This document shows positions 6,684 through 13,932 of a stretch of DNA of 28,765 bases, piece by piece. The notes beneath the pieces are model-generated. The model made no database searches. It was not told where the DNA came from and was given only the letters and a program-made list of their open reading frames with translations. The number at the start of each line of letters is the position of its first letter. The stretch's first letter is position 1. A program made the position numbers and the translations under genes. This DNA comes from Bacillota bacterium (GTDB lineage Bacteria > Bacillota > Clostridia > Acetivibrionales > DTU013), in assembly GCA_023435745.1 (NCBI GenBank), contig JAEZMD010000027.1:1-28765 (forward strand), read 5' to 3'.

Positions 6684-7331
6684 ATGATTACTGCAGAAAT
6701 GGTAAAACAGCTCCGTGAAAGAACCGGTTCAGGCATGATGGACTGCAAAAAGGCTCTGACCGAGTCGGACGGCAATATTGAAAAAGCGATAGAGTATTTA
6801 AGGGAAAAGGGTCTGGCTGCAGCGGCGAAGAAAGCCGGAAGGATCGCAGCGGAAGGCCTCGTTGATTCATATATACATGGTAACGGCAGAATAGGCGTAC
6901 TGGTGGAAGTAAATATTGAAACGGACTTTGCGGCTGCAAATGAAGAATTCAAGCAGCTTGTTAAGGACATTGCGATGCAGATTGCCGCAGCCAAGCCGGA
7001 GTATGTCAGGAGAGAAGAGGTACCGACAGAGACTCTTGAAAAAGAAATGAGCATTCTCAAAGCACAGGCCAGAAATGAAGGAAAACCTGAAAAGATCATT
7101 GAAAAAATGGTTGAGGGCAGGATCGAGAAATTTTATAAGGAAATCTGTCTGTTGGAGCAGCCGTGGATCAAGGATCCCGACAAGACGATACAGCAGCTTG
7201 TCACTGAAAAGATATCCACAATCGGTGAAAACATCAGCGTTAGAAGATTTGCAAGATTTGAAAGAGGCGAAGGACTGGAAAAGAAAGAAGAGAATTTCGC
7301 TGAAGAAGTGGCCAAACAAATCGGCGGTTAG
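6684..7331 (+). CDS. tsf: Elongation factor Ts
   Basis: A 215-residue nucleotide exchange factor for EF-Tu. The N-terminal UBA-like domain begins MITAEMVKQLRERTGSGMMDCKKALTE, followed by the core signature around VEVNIETDFAAANEEFKQLV. The length matches the short form found in many Firmicutes, not the longer E. coli protein. The start is ATG 6684, with TGGAGGA six bases upstream; the upstream in-frame ATG at 6666 would include the ribosome binding site. A terminator follows 38 bases after the stop, so rpsB-tsf forms a closed unit and pyrH, the usual next gene, is displaced about 5 kb downstream. Confidence 0.97.
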   Translation: MITAEMVKQLRERTGSGMMDCKKALTESDGNIEKAIEYLREKGLAAAAKKAGRIAAEGLVDSYIHGNGRIGVLVEVNIETDFAAANEEFKQLVKDIAMQIAAAKPEYVRREEVPTETLEKEMSILKAQARNEGKPEKIIEKMVEGRIEKFYKEICLLEQPWIKDPDKTIQQLVTEKISTIGENISVRRFARFERGEGLEKKEENFAEEVAKQIGG

Positions 7332-7368
7332 TGAGATTTCGCTGTCCCACTGCATCATGGATAAAACA

Positions 7369-7421
7369 GGCAAAAAGCCCGAGATTGCGCAATTAACGCG
7401 TTTTCCCGGGCTTTTTTTGCC
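7369..7421. terminator. Intrinsic terminator after tsf, likely bidirectional
   Basis: GGCAAAAAGCCCG (7369-7381) pairs with CGGGCTTTTTTTGCC (7407-7421) across an AT-rich loop. The plus strand ends in seven T residues and the minus strand has the complementary run, so it can serve both tsf and the convergent M56 protease gene. Confidence 0.82.
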
Positions 7422-7451
7422 TTGAAACGGAGAAAGGTTATTTTTGCATAT

Positions 7452-9737
7452 CTAGTGACCAAAACTATCAATTTTCCATCCGGTCTGAGGAGATTCATAA
7501 ACCATGACGCAATCCCATGACTGCTCACCGCTGTCGATGGATACCACCATATTATATTGAAGGTCTACTATTACGTTGAAGGCTTTAGTGTTTTCATCAG
7601 GCTGCTCGTCAATCAGCTCGACTTTCAGAATCTTCGAGGATTTGAGGATTTTAAGGTCGTCAGATGCTATTAATAACAGAGTATGCCCCTCGCTGAATAA
7701 TTCGCCGTTCTGCATGTTTGAGGTAAGATTGCCCAACATTGTTTTTTTGGAGATGCAGCCTTTTGCTGTCTGTGCGTCTCTTTCATTCAGTGCTGTGAAA
7801 TATTCTTCAATTACCTGCTCAGGTTCCAGTTTTGAAAGCTTTTTATCGGTAGCATCTGCTTGAACTTTTTCTATGAGCCATTCCTCGAGTGTTTGCCCTG
7901 CCGCCTTTTCAAAGCTGTTGCCCTTAAGACTGCAGGCATTAAAAGCACTATGGCGCCCGGCACTGATGAACGCGCCGATGATTTTACCATTCTCTCTTAC
8001 TACTATACCCCTGCAATTCTGTGCCGGATAAAACTCCTGCGGCATACTCTCGCGAATTCTGTAAATCTCAACATCAATATTAGCGGACTTGGAGTATCTG
8101 CTCATGTCCAGGCCAATATCAGCTGAGAGAACATTGTTATATGCGAAGTAATATGCATTCGGATTGAAGCCGGTCAGGACAGTTATGTTATTGAGCTTGT
8201 CATTCATCCCACTTATCTGGTAATCAAGTGTCCATCCATACTTCTTAAATAGAGCTGCGGCATCAGTGTCGTCTATTGCAATATTGATGTCTGTATTCTC
8301 CAGAAGAGAATCGACATAACGGGCAAAATCGGTAGTCGTTTCGGATAGGCCACCGTCTCCCGCAATATATGCTTTGTTATACAGTGTATCATAATAAAGA
8401 CTGTAGCTGGATCCGCCGACATCGTTTGATAATAGTAGAATGTATTTATTAATGTAATTTTTATTTAGGTCTATGACTTCTTCAGTATGCTGCCTGTCCT
8501 GGATTGATGAATAGATATATGTCACAATTTTTGAAGCAGTCGTCTCAAATTCGTCTGCCGATTTACTCCCACTAATCCCGGAAACAAATGTTATTTTTAC
8601 CCTGTTAAAGATCGAATTGTTTGCCGGTTCTGCCGTGCCTTCAGCTACCACGACTTGTTCCTGTAAATCATTTATACCTCTGGAATCCGCTAAGTTGCTT
8701 ATAGCTCCGGAATCAGGCAAATTGTTTATACTAACGGAACCGGCTGGTTGCGGAAGAACCAGCGTTTTTACGGGATTTGCTGACAGAAGCAATGCAGAGG
8801 TGATACAGGCAATAACCGCAATAGCGACCACCCAAAAGGCAGGCTTCTTGAAGTTCATAATATTCTTGATGCGTCCCTCGAGGTTCCCCTCACCAAACGC
8901 CAGTGGGCTGCCGCTAATAAGGCCCCGCCCCGCTGATAGGGAAAGCAAGGATGTGGAATACGCAGTTCTAATCTCACCACCCATTTGCTTCAGGACACTC
9001 TCATCGCAAGACATTTCCATGTCCTTGGCAGCGCAGACAAATGCCACCCACACCAGCGGATTGAACCAATGCATGGCTAACGTAAGGAAGGCAAGCATTT
9101 TGACAATATGGTCAAGACGCCTGATATGAGTTTTCTCATGCAGGATGATATAGCTCTGCTCCTGCTCAGATATTGTTGACGGTAAATATATTTTTGGGCG
9201 GATCAGGCCGATGACAAAGGGTGTTGAGATATGATCTGCAAGATAAATGTTATCCTTGTAGCGTACTGCGCCAATGAGTTTCCGTCTTAGAAGAAGGAGG
9301 GATACCGCACTGTATATCAGCATTGCGGCTATACCGAGAAGCCAGAGCAACGTTGCCATCGCCATCGGACCTTCCAGAGGGTCGGCTGCAAGTTGTTCTT
9401 CTCCCTTGGGCAGGTTTTCGTTTATAGCTTCATTGATGCCCGGAAGAGGTAAATCTACCCTAGGATACTCTGTATGAACAATATTATGTGGTATATAAGT
9501 TATACTGCTATAAGGACTATCGTTTGTCGTCAAGGCTGGGGCATTAAAGAGGCCTATTAACGCAATATCAGATGAGAATGACACAGGGCAGACAAGCCGG
9601 AATAGTACGACCGCCCAAAGCATGTAAGAAAATATCTTTGGCGCTTTTTTCAGCAGCAGACGAGCAATCAGCACGAGTACTATAACTAACCCCGCCGTGA
9701 TGCTCATATTGAGGATTTCAGGCAGCAGCGTGTACAT
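7452..9737 (-). CDS. M56 family membrane metallopeptidase (BlaR1-like) with large extracytoplasmic domain
   Basis: A 761-residue protein. The N-terminal part has membrane helices (about 11-31, 36-55, 125-150) and the zinc protease motif HEKTH at 200-204, with the downstream acidic ligand in KDMEMSCDE near 239-246. A fourth membrane segment, WVVAIAVIACITSALLL, lies near 300. This is the BlaR1/MecR1 protease layout. The C-terminal 430 residues are not a penicillin-binding sensor: no SxxK-SxN-KTG set was seen. They resemble the DUF4830 and DUF4829 modules often found on clostridial M56 proteins, the last part (VIEEYFTALNERDAQTA onward) being NTF2-like. BlaR1-type proteins sense a signal outside and trigger cleavage of a BlaI-type repressor, which is encoded five bases upstream. 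The signal is unknown. Confidence 0.82.
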   Translation of the reverse strand: MYTLLPEILNMSITAGLVIVLVLIARLLLKKAPKIFSYMLWAVVLFRLVCPVSFSSDIALIGLFNAPALTTNDSPYSSITYIPHNIVHTEYPRVDLPLPGINEAINENLPKGEEQLAADPLEGPMAMATLLWLLGIAAMLIYSAVSLLLLRRKLIGAVRYKDNIYLADHISTPFVIGLIRPKIYLPSTISEQEQSYIILHEKTHIRRLDHIVKMLAFLTLAMHWFNPLVWVAFVCAAKDMEMSCDESVLKQMGGEIRTAYSTSLLSLSAGRGLISGSPLAFGEGNLEGRIKNIMNFKKPAFWVVAIAVIACITSALLLSANPVKTLVLPQPAGSVSINNLPDSGAISNLADSRGINDLQEQVVVAEGTAEPANNSIFNRVKITFVSGISGSKSADEFETTASKIVTYIYSSIQDRQHTEEVIDLNKNYINKYILLLSNDVGGSSYSLYYDTLYNKAYIAGDGGLSETTTDFARYVDSLLENTDINIAIDDTDAAALFKKYGWTLDYQISGMNDKLNNITVLTGFNPNAYYFAYNNVLSADIGLDMSRYSKSANIDVEIYRIRESMPQEFYPAQNCRGIVVRENGKIIGAFISAGRHSAFNACSLKGNSFEKAAGQTLEEWLIEKVQADATDKKLSKLEPEQVIEEYFTALNERDAQTAKGCISKKTMLGNLTSNMQNGELFSEGHTLLLIASDDLKILKSSKILKVELIDEQPDENTKAFNVIVDLQYNMVVSIDSGEQSWDCVMVYESPQTGWKIDSFGH

Positions 9738-9742
9738 CTACA

Positions 9743-10108
9743 TCAGAACTCACCCCGCTTTTCATCTATAATTCTTTGCAGCTCTCCAATTTCCTTTTTG
9801 GACAGCTTTTTTCGCATTGTAAATGCCGTCAAAAACTGCGGGAGCGATCCGTCAAAGGTTTCTTCGATGAATTTCTCACTTTGCAGCGCAGTAAACTCCT
9901 GCTTGTTCATCAGAGAAGAAACCATGCCATCCCTATTTTGAAAAATACCGCGGTCGCAAAGCCGACGCAGCATTGTGTAGGTCGTTGATTTTTTCCATGT
10001 AAGCTCCTTTTCACAAAGCTTCACTAAATCGCCGGATGAAATTGGCTCGTTATTCCACATCAGCTCAGCGAACCTTGTTTCCATAACGCCCAGCTTATAG
10101 TCTTTCAA
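9743..10108 (-). CDS. BlaI/MecI/CopY family transcriptional repressor
   Basis: A 121-residue winged-helix protein. LGVMETRFAELMWNNEPIS, followed by KKSTTYTMLRRLCDRG, is the typical DNA-binding half of the BlaI/MecI family; the C-terminal helices (QFLTAFTMRKKLSKKEIGELQRIIDE) form the dimerisation part. It should repress its own operon until the M56 protease relieves repression. It starts at TTG 10108, with GGAGGTG seven bases upstream on the minus strand. The first bases of the message contain the two dyads described separately. Coupling to the M56 gene is shown by the five-base gap. Confidence 0.9.
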   Translation of the reverse strand: MKDYKLGVMETRFAELMWNNEPISSGDLVKLCEKELTWKKSTTYTMLRRLCDRGIFQNRDGMVSSLMNKQEFTALQSEKFIEETFDGSLPQFLTAFTMRKKLSKKEIGELQRIIDEKRGEF

Positions 10109-10124
10109 TACTATTCACCTCCGA

Positions 10125-10141
10125 GTTTAATATTGTTAAAC
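10125..10141. promoter_or_regulatory. Second dyad in the blaI leader, possible repressor site
   Basis: GTTTAA-N5-TTAAAC is a perfect inverted repeat located between the predicted transcription start and the blaI ribosome binding site. It shares the GTTTAA half-element with the main operator. Confidence 0.5.
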
Positions 10142-10145
10142 CTTA

Positions 10146-10174
10146 TTATTAGTTTAACGTCATTAGACTAATAA
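10146..10174. promoter_or_regulatory. Probable BlaI operator
   Basis: A 29-bp dyad: the left arm TTATTAGTTTAACG and the complement of the right arm, TTATTAGTCTAATG, agree at 12 of 14 positions around a central T. It fills the spacer and covers the -10 of the blaI promoter, where bound repressor would block RNA polymerase. That BlaI binds here is inference from position and symmetry. Confidence 0.7.
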
Positions 10175-10179
10175 GTCAA
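10151..10179 (-). promoter_or_regulatory. Promoter of the blaI-M56 operon
   Basis: On the minus strand TTGACT (10179-10174) and TAAACT (10156-10151) are exactly 17 nt apart. Start of transcription would be near 10144, about 36 nt before the TTG start codon. Confidence 0.65.
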
Positions 10180-10180
10180 T

Positions 10181-10545
10181 AACGGTTGTATTAAAATATT
10201 ACGGACTGCAGAATTCACTGTGTCTTCGCTTAGTTCAACCAATAAACCAAATCAGGGCAAACGTACGACCAGAATTAGAGTTCATTTTTATTTGTCGGTG
10301 GTGGTTTTTGCAAGTAATGGGCTCAATAATGATATATAATCCTGAATCCATTGACATAATCACATTTGAAATACAGTTATAAGGGTTTAGCTAGTAAAAG
10401 ATAGATATTTCTTAAAAAGTAAACGCCCATTAATTGAAAATTCAGCCATCATTGGATTATGGTTTCCCTGAGAAGGACTTGCGGAAAGATAAAAATCATG
10501 CGTTTGCCCTGTAAACCAAATGAATCACAAAACCAAATGAAGACT
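10181..10545. other. Gene-poor intergenic region
   Basis: About 365 bases without a credible gene, tRNA, riboswitch or terminator. It is AT-rich with stop codons in all frames. An A/T-rich stretch near 10320-10400 has no clear dyad. It could be decayed sequence at the edge of the accessory cassette, but nothing recognisable remains. Confidence 0.4.
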
Positions 10546-10547
10546 CC

Positions 10548-10577
10548 TTGAGAAATGATTTTGCACTATGCTATAAT
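10548..10577 (+). promoter_or_regulatory. Promoter module A, upstream of the HD gene
   Basis: TTGAGA (10548-10553), an 18-nt spacer and TATAAT (10572-10577). The block 10546-10578 matches 12196-12228 at 27 of 33 positions, including CTATGCTATAATT. It is the likely promoter for the HD/HAD/ANT(6) cassette. Confidence 0.65.
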
Positions 10578-10647
10578 TAGGCAAGCTTAATAATAAATCT
10601 AAATATGCTTTTGGCAGACCTTTAAAATGCTTAGGGGGAATTATCAT

Positions 10648-11130
10648 ATGACAGAAAAGCTATCAAAGCAGTTAGAGTTTCTGATTGAAGCCGACAAGAT
10701 GAAAACTGTGTTCCGGCAGACTCTTGTTATGGATAAATCGCGGCAGGAGAATGACGCCGAGCACTCTTGGCATTTTGCGTTAATGGCGCTGACCTTGTAT
10801 GAATATGCAGGCTTTGACGGCGTTGACATAAATCGTGTCCTGAAAATGGCACTGCTGCACGACTTGGTTGAAATTTATGCAGGCGACACATTCGCATATG
10901 ATAATGTTGGAAGTATTGACAAGCAGATTCGCGAGCAGAAAGCGGCGGATAGGCTGTTTTCACTTCTGCCGTCGGAATTGGCGACGGAATATCGTCAGTT
11001 ATGGGAAGAGTTTGATGCGATGGAAACGCCGGATTCTAAGTATGCGGCGGCGATTGACCGCTTACAGCCTTTTATCAGCAATTACAAGACGATGGAGGCA
11101 AATGTGTATGAAAACGCTTTATCTGTCTGA
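10648..11130 (+). CDS. HD-domain hydrolase (YfbR/HDDC2-like), 3' truncated
   Basis: A 160-residue HD-superfamily protein. All metal-ligand positions are present: His in NDAEHSWHF, the His-Asp pair in LLHDLVEIYAGD, and Asp in AAAIDRLQP. It resembles the HDDC2/YfbR group of 5'-deoxynucleotidases. Homology stops at ISNYK; the last 14 residues are unrelated and read into the start of the next fragment. From memory, full-length relatives run to roughly 190-200 residues, so the last helices are missing. ATG 10648 follows AGGGGGA (10633-10639) by eight bases. It overlaps the HAD stump at 11108, so a deletion fused the two genes. Activity may be lost although the metal site is complete. Confidence 0.75.
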   Translation: MTEKLSKQLEFLIEADKMKTVFRQTLVMDKSRQENDAEHSWHFALMALTLYEYAGFDGVDINRVLKMALLHDLVEIYAGDTFAYDNVGSIDKQIREQKAADRLFSLLPSELATEYRQLWEEFDAMETPDSKYAAAIDRLQPFISNYKTMEANVYENALSV

Positions 11131-11242
11131 TCTTGATGGAACCCTCCTTCGACCTGATGAGAGAGTATCTCCTTATACAGCAGACGTTATCAACCGCTTT
11201 GTGTGTTCGGGAGGTAATTTTTCATATGCGACAGCGCGTTCA
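11108..11242 (+). pseudogene. N-terminal stump of a Cof-type HAD phosphatase
   Basis: The ATG at 11108 has a GGAGG-containing site (from 11095) and starts MKTLYLSDLDGTLL, which is the HAD motif I (DxDGTL) of Cof/YidA-type phosphatases. Homology continues for about 45 residues, to FSYATARS, where these proteins normally continue for over 200 more. The frame then runs on through about 18 unrelated residues into the adenylyltransferase gene without a stop, so the open frame 11108-12181 encodes a chance fusion. It is a deletion remnant that may still provide translation initiation upstream of the resistance gene. Confidence 0.7.
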
Positions 11243-11296
11243 CGCCCGGTGGCTGGAAGAAAATGTGTTATTTTAAAAGAAAGAAGACGGAAAGCG

Positions 11297-12181
11297 ATGC
11301 GTAATGAACAAGAAATGATGAATTTGATTATGGGCGTGGCCAGGGATGATGAACGGATTCGCGCGGTTCTGCTGGTTGGTTCGCGTGCCAACCCTGCTAT
11401 ACCAAAAGACGCTTATCAGGATTATGACGTCACATTTTTTGTTGCGGACATGGCGCCCTTCTACAACAACCCCGCCTGGGTGGAAGCCCGCTTCGGCAAG
11501 CCGTTAATAATGCAGATGCCGGAAGCCATGCGATACCCGGCTGGAGACGGCAAATTCAATTATATGATGATTTATCCTGATGGAAATCGTATTGATTTAA
11601 GCTTTGAGTTTAGAAGATACATAGATGACGGAGAGCCCGCTGTTGTTCTGCTTGATAAAGACAACGGCAGCGGATTTTTATCAAACCTGCCGGCTCCAAG
11701 TGACAAGTACTGGCATATAAAAGCGCCTTCGCCGCTTTTCTTTTACTCTTGCTGTAATAACTTTTGGTGGTGTCTAAATAACGTGGCAAAGGGTATTGCT
11801 CGCGATGAGCTTCCTTATGTCATGCATATGCTCAACGATGTAGTCCGGTCTGAATTACACGATATGATTAACTATTATATTGGTACTCAGTATGGATTCA
11901 ATATTTCCACTGGTAAAGACGGCAAGTATTTAAAAAAATATTTGTCACCGGAAATGTATGCTCAATATGCCGCCACTTATTCCGGAAGCGATTATGCCGA
12001 CATTTGGGCAGCGGTCAATGTGATGTGCGATTTGTTCCACACTCTGGCTTTGAAGGTAGCTGCACATTTCAGCTTTACATACCGGCAGGAAGAAGAGGAG
12101 GGAATGCGGGAGTATATGAGGCTGGTCAGAGAGGAGTTTGTTATCAAAGATTACTGTGAAAAGGGAAAAGCCAAAGGATAA
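11297..12181 (+). CDS. Aminoglycoside 6-adenylyltransferase, ANT(6) family (AadE-like)
   Basis: A 294-residue nucleotidyltransferase. The active site is visible in VLLVGSRANP (Gly28-Ser29-Arg30) and QDYDVTFFV (Asp42, Asp44). The C-terminal helical domain has WWCLNNVAKGIARDELPYVM and INYYIGTQYGFNISTGKDGKYLKKYL, typical of ANT(6) enzymes that adenylate streptomycin at position 6. The length matches the family. ATG 11297 is chosen because relatives begin MRNEQEMM-like; its ribosome binding site is weak, and the same frame is open upstream to the HAD stump at 11108, so translation may also begin there. Actual streptomycin resistance cannot be inferred, since chromosomal ANT(6)-like genes vary in activity. 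Confidence 0.88.
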   Translation: MRNEQEMMNLIMGVARDDERIRAVLLVGSRANPAIPKDAYQDYDVTFFVADMAPFYNNPAWVEARFGKPLIMQMPEAMRYPAGDGKFNYMMIYPDGNRIDLSFEFRRYIDDGEPAVVLLDKDNGSGFLSNLPAPSDKYWHIKAPSPLFFYSCCNNFWWCLNNVAKGIARDELPYVMHMLNDVVRSELHDMINYYIGTQYGFNISTGKDGKYLKKYLSPEMYAQYAATYSGSDYADIWAAVNVMCDLFHTLALKVAAHFSFTYRQEEEEGMREYMRLVREEFVIKDYCEKGKAKG

Positions 12182-12197
12182 AAAATAACGAGATACC

Positions 12198-12227
12198 TTG
12201 CACAACGATTTTCAACTATGCTATAAT
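12198..12227 (+). promoter_or_regulatory. Promoter module B
   Basis: TTGCAC (12198-12203), an 18-nt spacer and TATAAT (12222-12227). It is a near copy of module A upstream of the HD gene. The next feature in the transcription direction is the terminator at 12393, not an open reading frame. Confidence 0.65.
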
Positions 12228-12233
12228 TGATTT

Positions 12234-12422
12234 TGCCGCAACAAGCCGGTCAAGTTCCAGTACACTAAGCTACTTGGTGCGGTGCAATATTAATGAGGCG
12301 AACTAAATAATAAGTCTAATGCACATTGAGTTTGAGAAGAAACAGAGAGAAAGACTGATGAGCTAATGCGGTTGGAGTGTATAAAAAATGAGAGGGAGCA
12401 TATAAAAATATGTTCCCTTTTT
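12234..12422 (+). ncRNA. Candidate orphan transcript of about 190 nt
   Basis: A good promoter (12198-12227) and a strong intrinsic terminator (12393-12422) bracket about 190 nt that contain no convincing protein gene. No known RNA family was recognised. It may be a small RNA or the leader and trailer of a gene since deleted. The call rests on signals only. Confidence 0.3.
12393..12422 (+). terminator. Strong intrinsic terminator upstream of pyrH
   Basis: AGGGAGCATAT (12393-12403) pairs with ATATGTTCCCT (12408-12418), giving 11 bp with one G-U pair and an AAAA loop, followed by TTTT. It closes the accessory cassette and separates it from pyrH. Confidence 0.85.
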
Positions 12423-12463
12423 AAAAGTCAGTTGCCGGATGATGACGGCAGTGCAGGATAAAG

Positions 12464-12505
12464 ACAGTTACAGGTAAAAAACAGTTACAGGTAAAAAACA
12501 GTTGC
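12464..12505 (+). repeat. 17-nt tandem repeat upstream of pyrH
   Basis: ACAGTTACAGGTAAAAA occurs twice in tandem (12464-12480 and 12481-12497), followed by a partial third copy (ACAGTTGC). Function unknown; it may be simple slippage or a repeated binding site. Confidence 0.7.
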
Positions 12506-12570
12506 GGTTTTATAGCAGGATTTTTTACTTATGTGTAGAACAATAATAATTGAGCGGGGGTTGTAAACAC

Positions 12571-13278
12571 ATGACACCAAAATACAGAAGAGTTTTGCTG
12601 AAACTGAGCGGAGAAGCGCTTGCGGGAGATTTGAAGACAGGCATTGACGCGGATACGCTTGGCACGATTTCCGATAAGATTTGTGAAGCTTTCAGGATGG
12701 GTGTCGAGATTTCCATCGTTGTCGGCGGAGGGAATTTCTGGAGAGGCAGAACCGGAGTGGGTATGGACAGAACGACAGCCGATCATATGGGCATGCTGGC
12801 TACGGTCATCAATGCACTTGCACTGCAGGATGCACTGGAATCAAGAGGAGTACCTACAAGGGTGCAGTCGGCTATAGAAATGCGGCAGATTGCAGAGCCA
12901 TACATACGAAGGAGAGCTGTAAGGCATCTGGAAAAGAAGAGGATAGTTATATTTGCCTGCGGTCTGGGCAATCCCTACTTCTCAACTGATACGACGGCTG
13001 CACTGAGAGCTGCGGAAATAGATGCCGATGTTATTCTGAAGGCCACCATGGTAGACGGTGTTTACGATAGTGACCCAAAGAAAAATCCGGATGCGGTCAA
13101 GTTTGAAACTATCAGCTTCGCAGATGCTCTGACAAGAAGACTTGGCTCAATTATGGATTCTACGGCACTATCTCTTTGCATGGACAACAAGATCCCCCTG
13201 ATCGTTTTCGACCTGAGCGATCCTCAAAATATACTCAGGGTTCTCTCCGGCGAAAAGATTGGAACAATTTTAACCTAA
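12571..13278 (+). CDS. pyrH: UMP kinase
   Basis: A 235-residue bacterial UMP kinase of the amino acid kinase fold, phosphorylating UMP to UDP with ATP. It begins with YRRVLLKLSGEAL, followed by VVGGGNFWRG, the UMP-binding region, and STDTTAALRAAEI, VDGVYDSDPKKNP and IPLIVFDL. The start is ATG 12571; a GCGGGGG site lies about 12 bases upstream, while the alternative TTG at 12550 would swallow that site. It normally sits directly after tsf. Here it follows the accessory island and leads the frr-uppS-cdsA run. Confidence 0.97.
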   Translation: MTPKYRRVLLKLSGEALAGDLKTGIDADTLGTISDKICEAFRMGVEISIVVGGGNFWRGRTGVGMDRTTADHMGMLATVINALALQDALESRGVPTRVQSAIEMRQIAEPYIRRRAVRHLEKKRIVIFACGLGNPYFSTDTTAALRAAEIDADVILKATMVDGVYDSDPKKNPDAVKFETISFADALTRRLGSIMDSTALSLCMDNKIPLIVFDLSDPQNILRVLSGEKIGTILT

Positions 13279-13352
13279 GGATCGGCTAAAATATTAGTTC
13301 CGATACATTAAATTTAACGATTCCTAAATGAATCAATGGAGGAGGGTTTTTT

Positions 13353-13910
13353 ATGGCAGATACTTCTTACAAAGAAATTGAAGAAAAGATGGTGAAAGCG
13401 ATCCAGGTTCTGAAGGAGGAGTTGGCGGGATTGCGGGCAGGACGGGCAAATCCGGCCATATTGGACAAAATCACCGTAGATTATTATGGGGCGCCGACTC
13501 CGATAAACCAACTGGGCAGCATTTCTGTCCCGGAAGCCCGTGTGATTATCATTCAGCCGTGGGAGGCCAAGATACTGAAGGATGTTGAAAAAGCCATCCA
13601 GAAGTCCGATATCGGGATCAATCCCAATAACGACGGCAAGGTTATCCGTCTGGTATTTCCGCTCTTGACGGAAGAAAGAAGAAAAGAGCTTACAAAGAGC
13701 GTGAAGAAGCATGGAGAGGATACCAAGATCGCCGTCCGCGCCGTCAGGCGTGATTCTATCGAGCGATTCAAGGTTCAGAAGAAAAACAGTGAGATCACTG
13801 AGGACGATCTGAAGGATGCGGAAAACGAAGTTCAGAAGTTGACCGACAAATTTATCGCTGAGATCGACAAGATTGTTGAACTGAAGGATAAGGAAATCAT
13901 GGAGGTCTAG
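13353..13910 (+). CDS. frr: Ribosome recycling factor
   Basis: A 185-residue protein of standard RRF length, with the signatures GLRAGRANPAILDKI and VDYYGAPTPINQLGSI, and near the C-terminus AVRAVRRDSIERFK. With EF-G it splits post-termination ribosomes. GGAGGAGGG (13338-13346) precedes the ATG by six bases. It lies 74 bases after pyrH, the conserved order. Confidence 0.98.
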   Translation: MADTSYKEIEEKMVKAIQVLKEELAGLRAGRANPAILDKITVDYYGAPTPINQLGSISVPEARVIIIQPWEAKILKDVEKAIQKSDIGINPNNDGKVIRLVFPLLTEERRKELTKSVKKHGEDTKIAVRAVRRDSIERFKVQKKNSEITEDDLKDAENEVQKLTDKFIAEIDKIVELKDKEIMEV

Positions 13911-13932
13911 TCTGAAACCACCAGAGTGCATC

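Larger units (their letters stand above)
12182..12570. other. Intergenic region between the ANT(6) cassette and pyrH
   Basis: About 390 bases with no protein gene I can support. It holds promoter module B, a transcript-sized stretch, a strong terminator and a 17-nt tandem repeat, each listed separately. A 15-codon frame starting at the ATG near 12320 (MHIEFEKKQRERLMS) lacks a ribosome binding site. A clear sigma-A promoter for pyrH was not found between 12423 and 12560. Confidence 0.5.

Noticed and set aside
10181..10545. Possible T-box, riboswitch or tRNA in the long intergenic region
   Set aside because: No T-box core, no cloverleaf and no conserved riboswitch core could be found by eye.
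10868..11107. The upstream part of the open frame that leads into ANT(6)
   Set aside because: It overlaps the HD hydrolase in another frame; the HD frame has all catalytic motifs, while this one has none.
12320..12367. A 15-codon frame MHIEFEKKQRERLMS in the region before pyrH
   Set aside because: No ribosome binding site and too short to judge; kept only as a possibility within the orphan transcript.
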